Positions 36,096 to 36,146 of a DNA stretch of 36,146 nt are shown in pieces; the first letter of the stretch is position 1, and each line of letters begins with the position of its first letter. The DNA is from CAYSGL01 sp964520985 (GTDB lineage: Bacteria > Pseudomonadota > Alphaproteobacteria > Micavibrionales > Micavibrionaceae). Location: NCBI GenBank assembly GCA_964520985.1, contig CAZFPB010000013.1:1-36146 (forward strand), given 5' to 3'. Both the position numbers and the translations under genes were made by a program. The notes under the pieces were generated by a model, which saw only the letters and a list, made by a program, of their open reading frames with translations, was not told the DNA's origin and did no database searches.

Positions 36096-36146
36096 TCCGC
36101 GCCGGCCGCTACCGCGCCGAGATCGTCCAGCTCGATGGCTGGCTCG
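36092..36146 (+). CDS. Partial rightward gene at right edge
   Basis: Starts at a GTG overlapping the preceding stop. The visible residues are VIRAGRYRAEIVQLDGWL, and the frame is open to the edge. Too short to identify. Being under the main rightward promoter, it is a candidate early or regulatory gene; an integrase gene could also lie in this direction. Confidence 0.4.
   Translation, partial: MIRAGRYRAEIVQLDGWL

Noticed and set aside
1..36146. CRISPR array, insertion sequence, rRNA or integrase
   Set aside because: No regularly spaced repeats, transposase or recombinase motifs, or rRNA sequence were seen. The interspersed junction motif is not evenly spaced and has gene-length intervals.

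Overview
The window reads as most of the genome of a temperate, long-tailed (siphovirus-type) phage or prophage of a GC-rich Gram-negative bacterium. I see 44 leftward (minus-strand) genes in one array from about 33.8 kb to the left edge, then a short mixed-orientation control region from 33.8 kb to the right edge. GTG starts are frequent. Almost every early-gene junction is a 1-4 nt stop/start overlap, so I used those overlaps to choose starts. The host cannot be fixed from sequence alone. The Cys-rich exported proteins (33883-34920) look like proteins common in Myxococcota, but this is only a weak hint. No integrase, endolysin or plain attachment site is visible; if present they lie outside the window.

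Reading leftward from 33772: a run of small early genes (a nucleoside deoxyribosyltransferase-like protein, a DUF1643 protein, zinc-ribbon miniproteins), then a replication module (an initiator-like protein with possible origin repeats at 31529-31661, a DnaB-type helicase, RusA resolvase, and a ribbon-helix-helix regulator), then a GIY-YIG-like protein and a zinc-finger protein. Next come the terminase pair, portal, connector, neck and MuF-type head morphogenesis genes. These are followed by a glycosyltransferase/methyltransferase pair, an XkdF-like protease with a nested scaffold, a capsid cement protein and the major capsid protein. A CAT-anticodon tRNA and the tail genes follow: completion, terminator, tube, a G/GT chaperone pair with a -1 slippery site GGGAAAC, and tape measure. 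A glycine-rich fibre with a signal peptide, several small proteins, an appendage protein, a fused distal-tail/hub protein and a tail-tip protein come next. The left end has a tail-anchored holin-like protein, a coiled-coil protein, an Acb2-like small protein and an exported membrane protein cut by the window edge.

The right-hand control region holds an XRE repressor gene (34923-35138), four copies of a 17-bp operator GTTCG-N7-CGAAC in two pairs, a rightward promoter overlapped by one operator, and several rightward genes. Between this switch and the early operon sit two rightward genes for exported proteins, one of them a lipoprotein. These are the likeliest genes expressed from a prophage for the benefit of the host.

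The most striking unexplained structure is a two-part motif at the few structural-gene junctions that are not overlaps. A GGGACGATYCG box (plus-strand reading) lies against or near the stop codon of the upstream gene, and a GACGCTGAGG-like box lies against the start of the next gene. It recurs at eight strong sites and a few weaker ones from 1.3 to 26.4 kb. Other notable items are a 14-bp inverted repeat bracketing the terminase genes, hairpins directly after the major capsid and tail tube genes, and a leader shared by three capsid-module start sites, one of which is the internal scaffold start.
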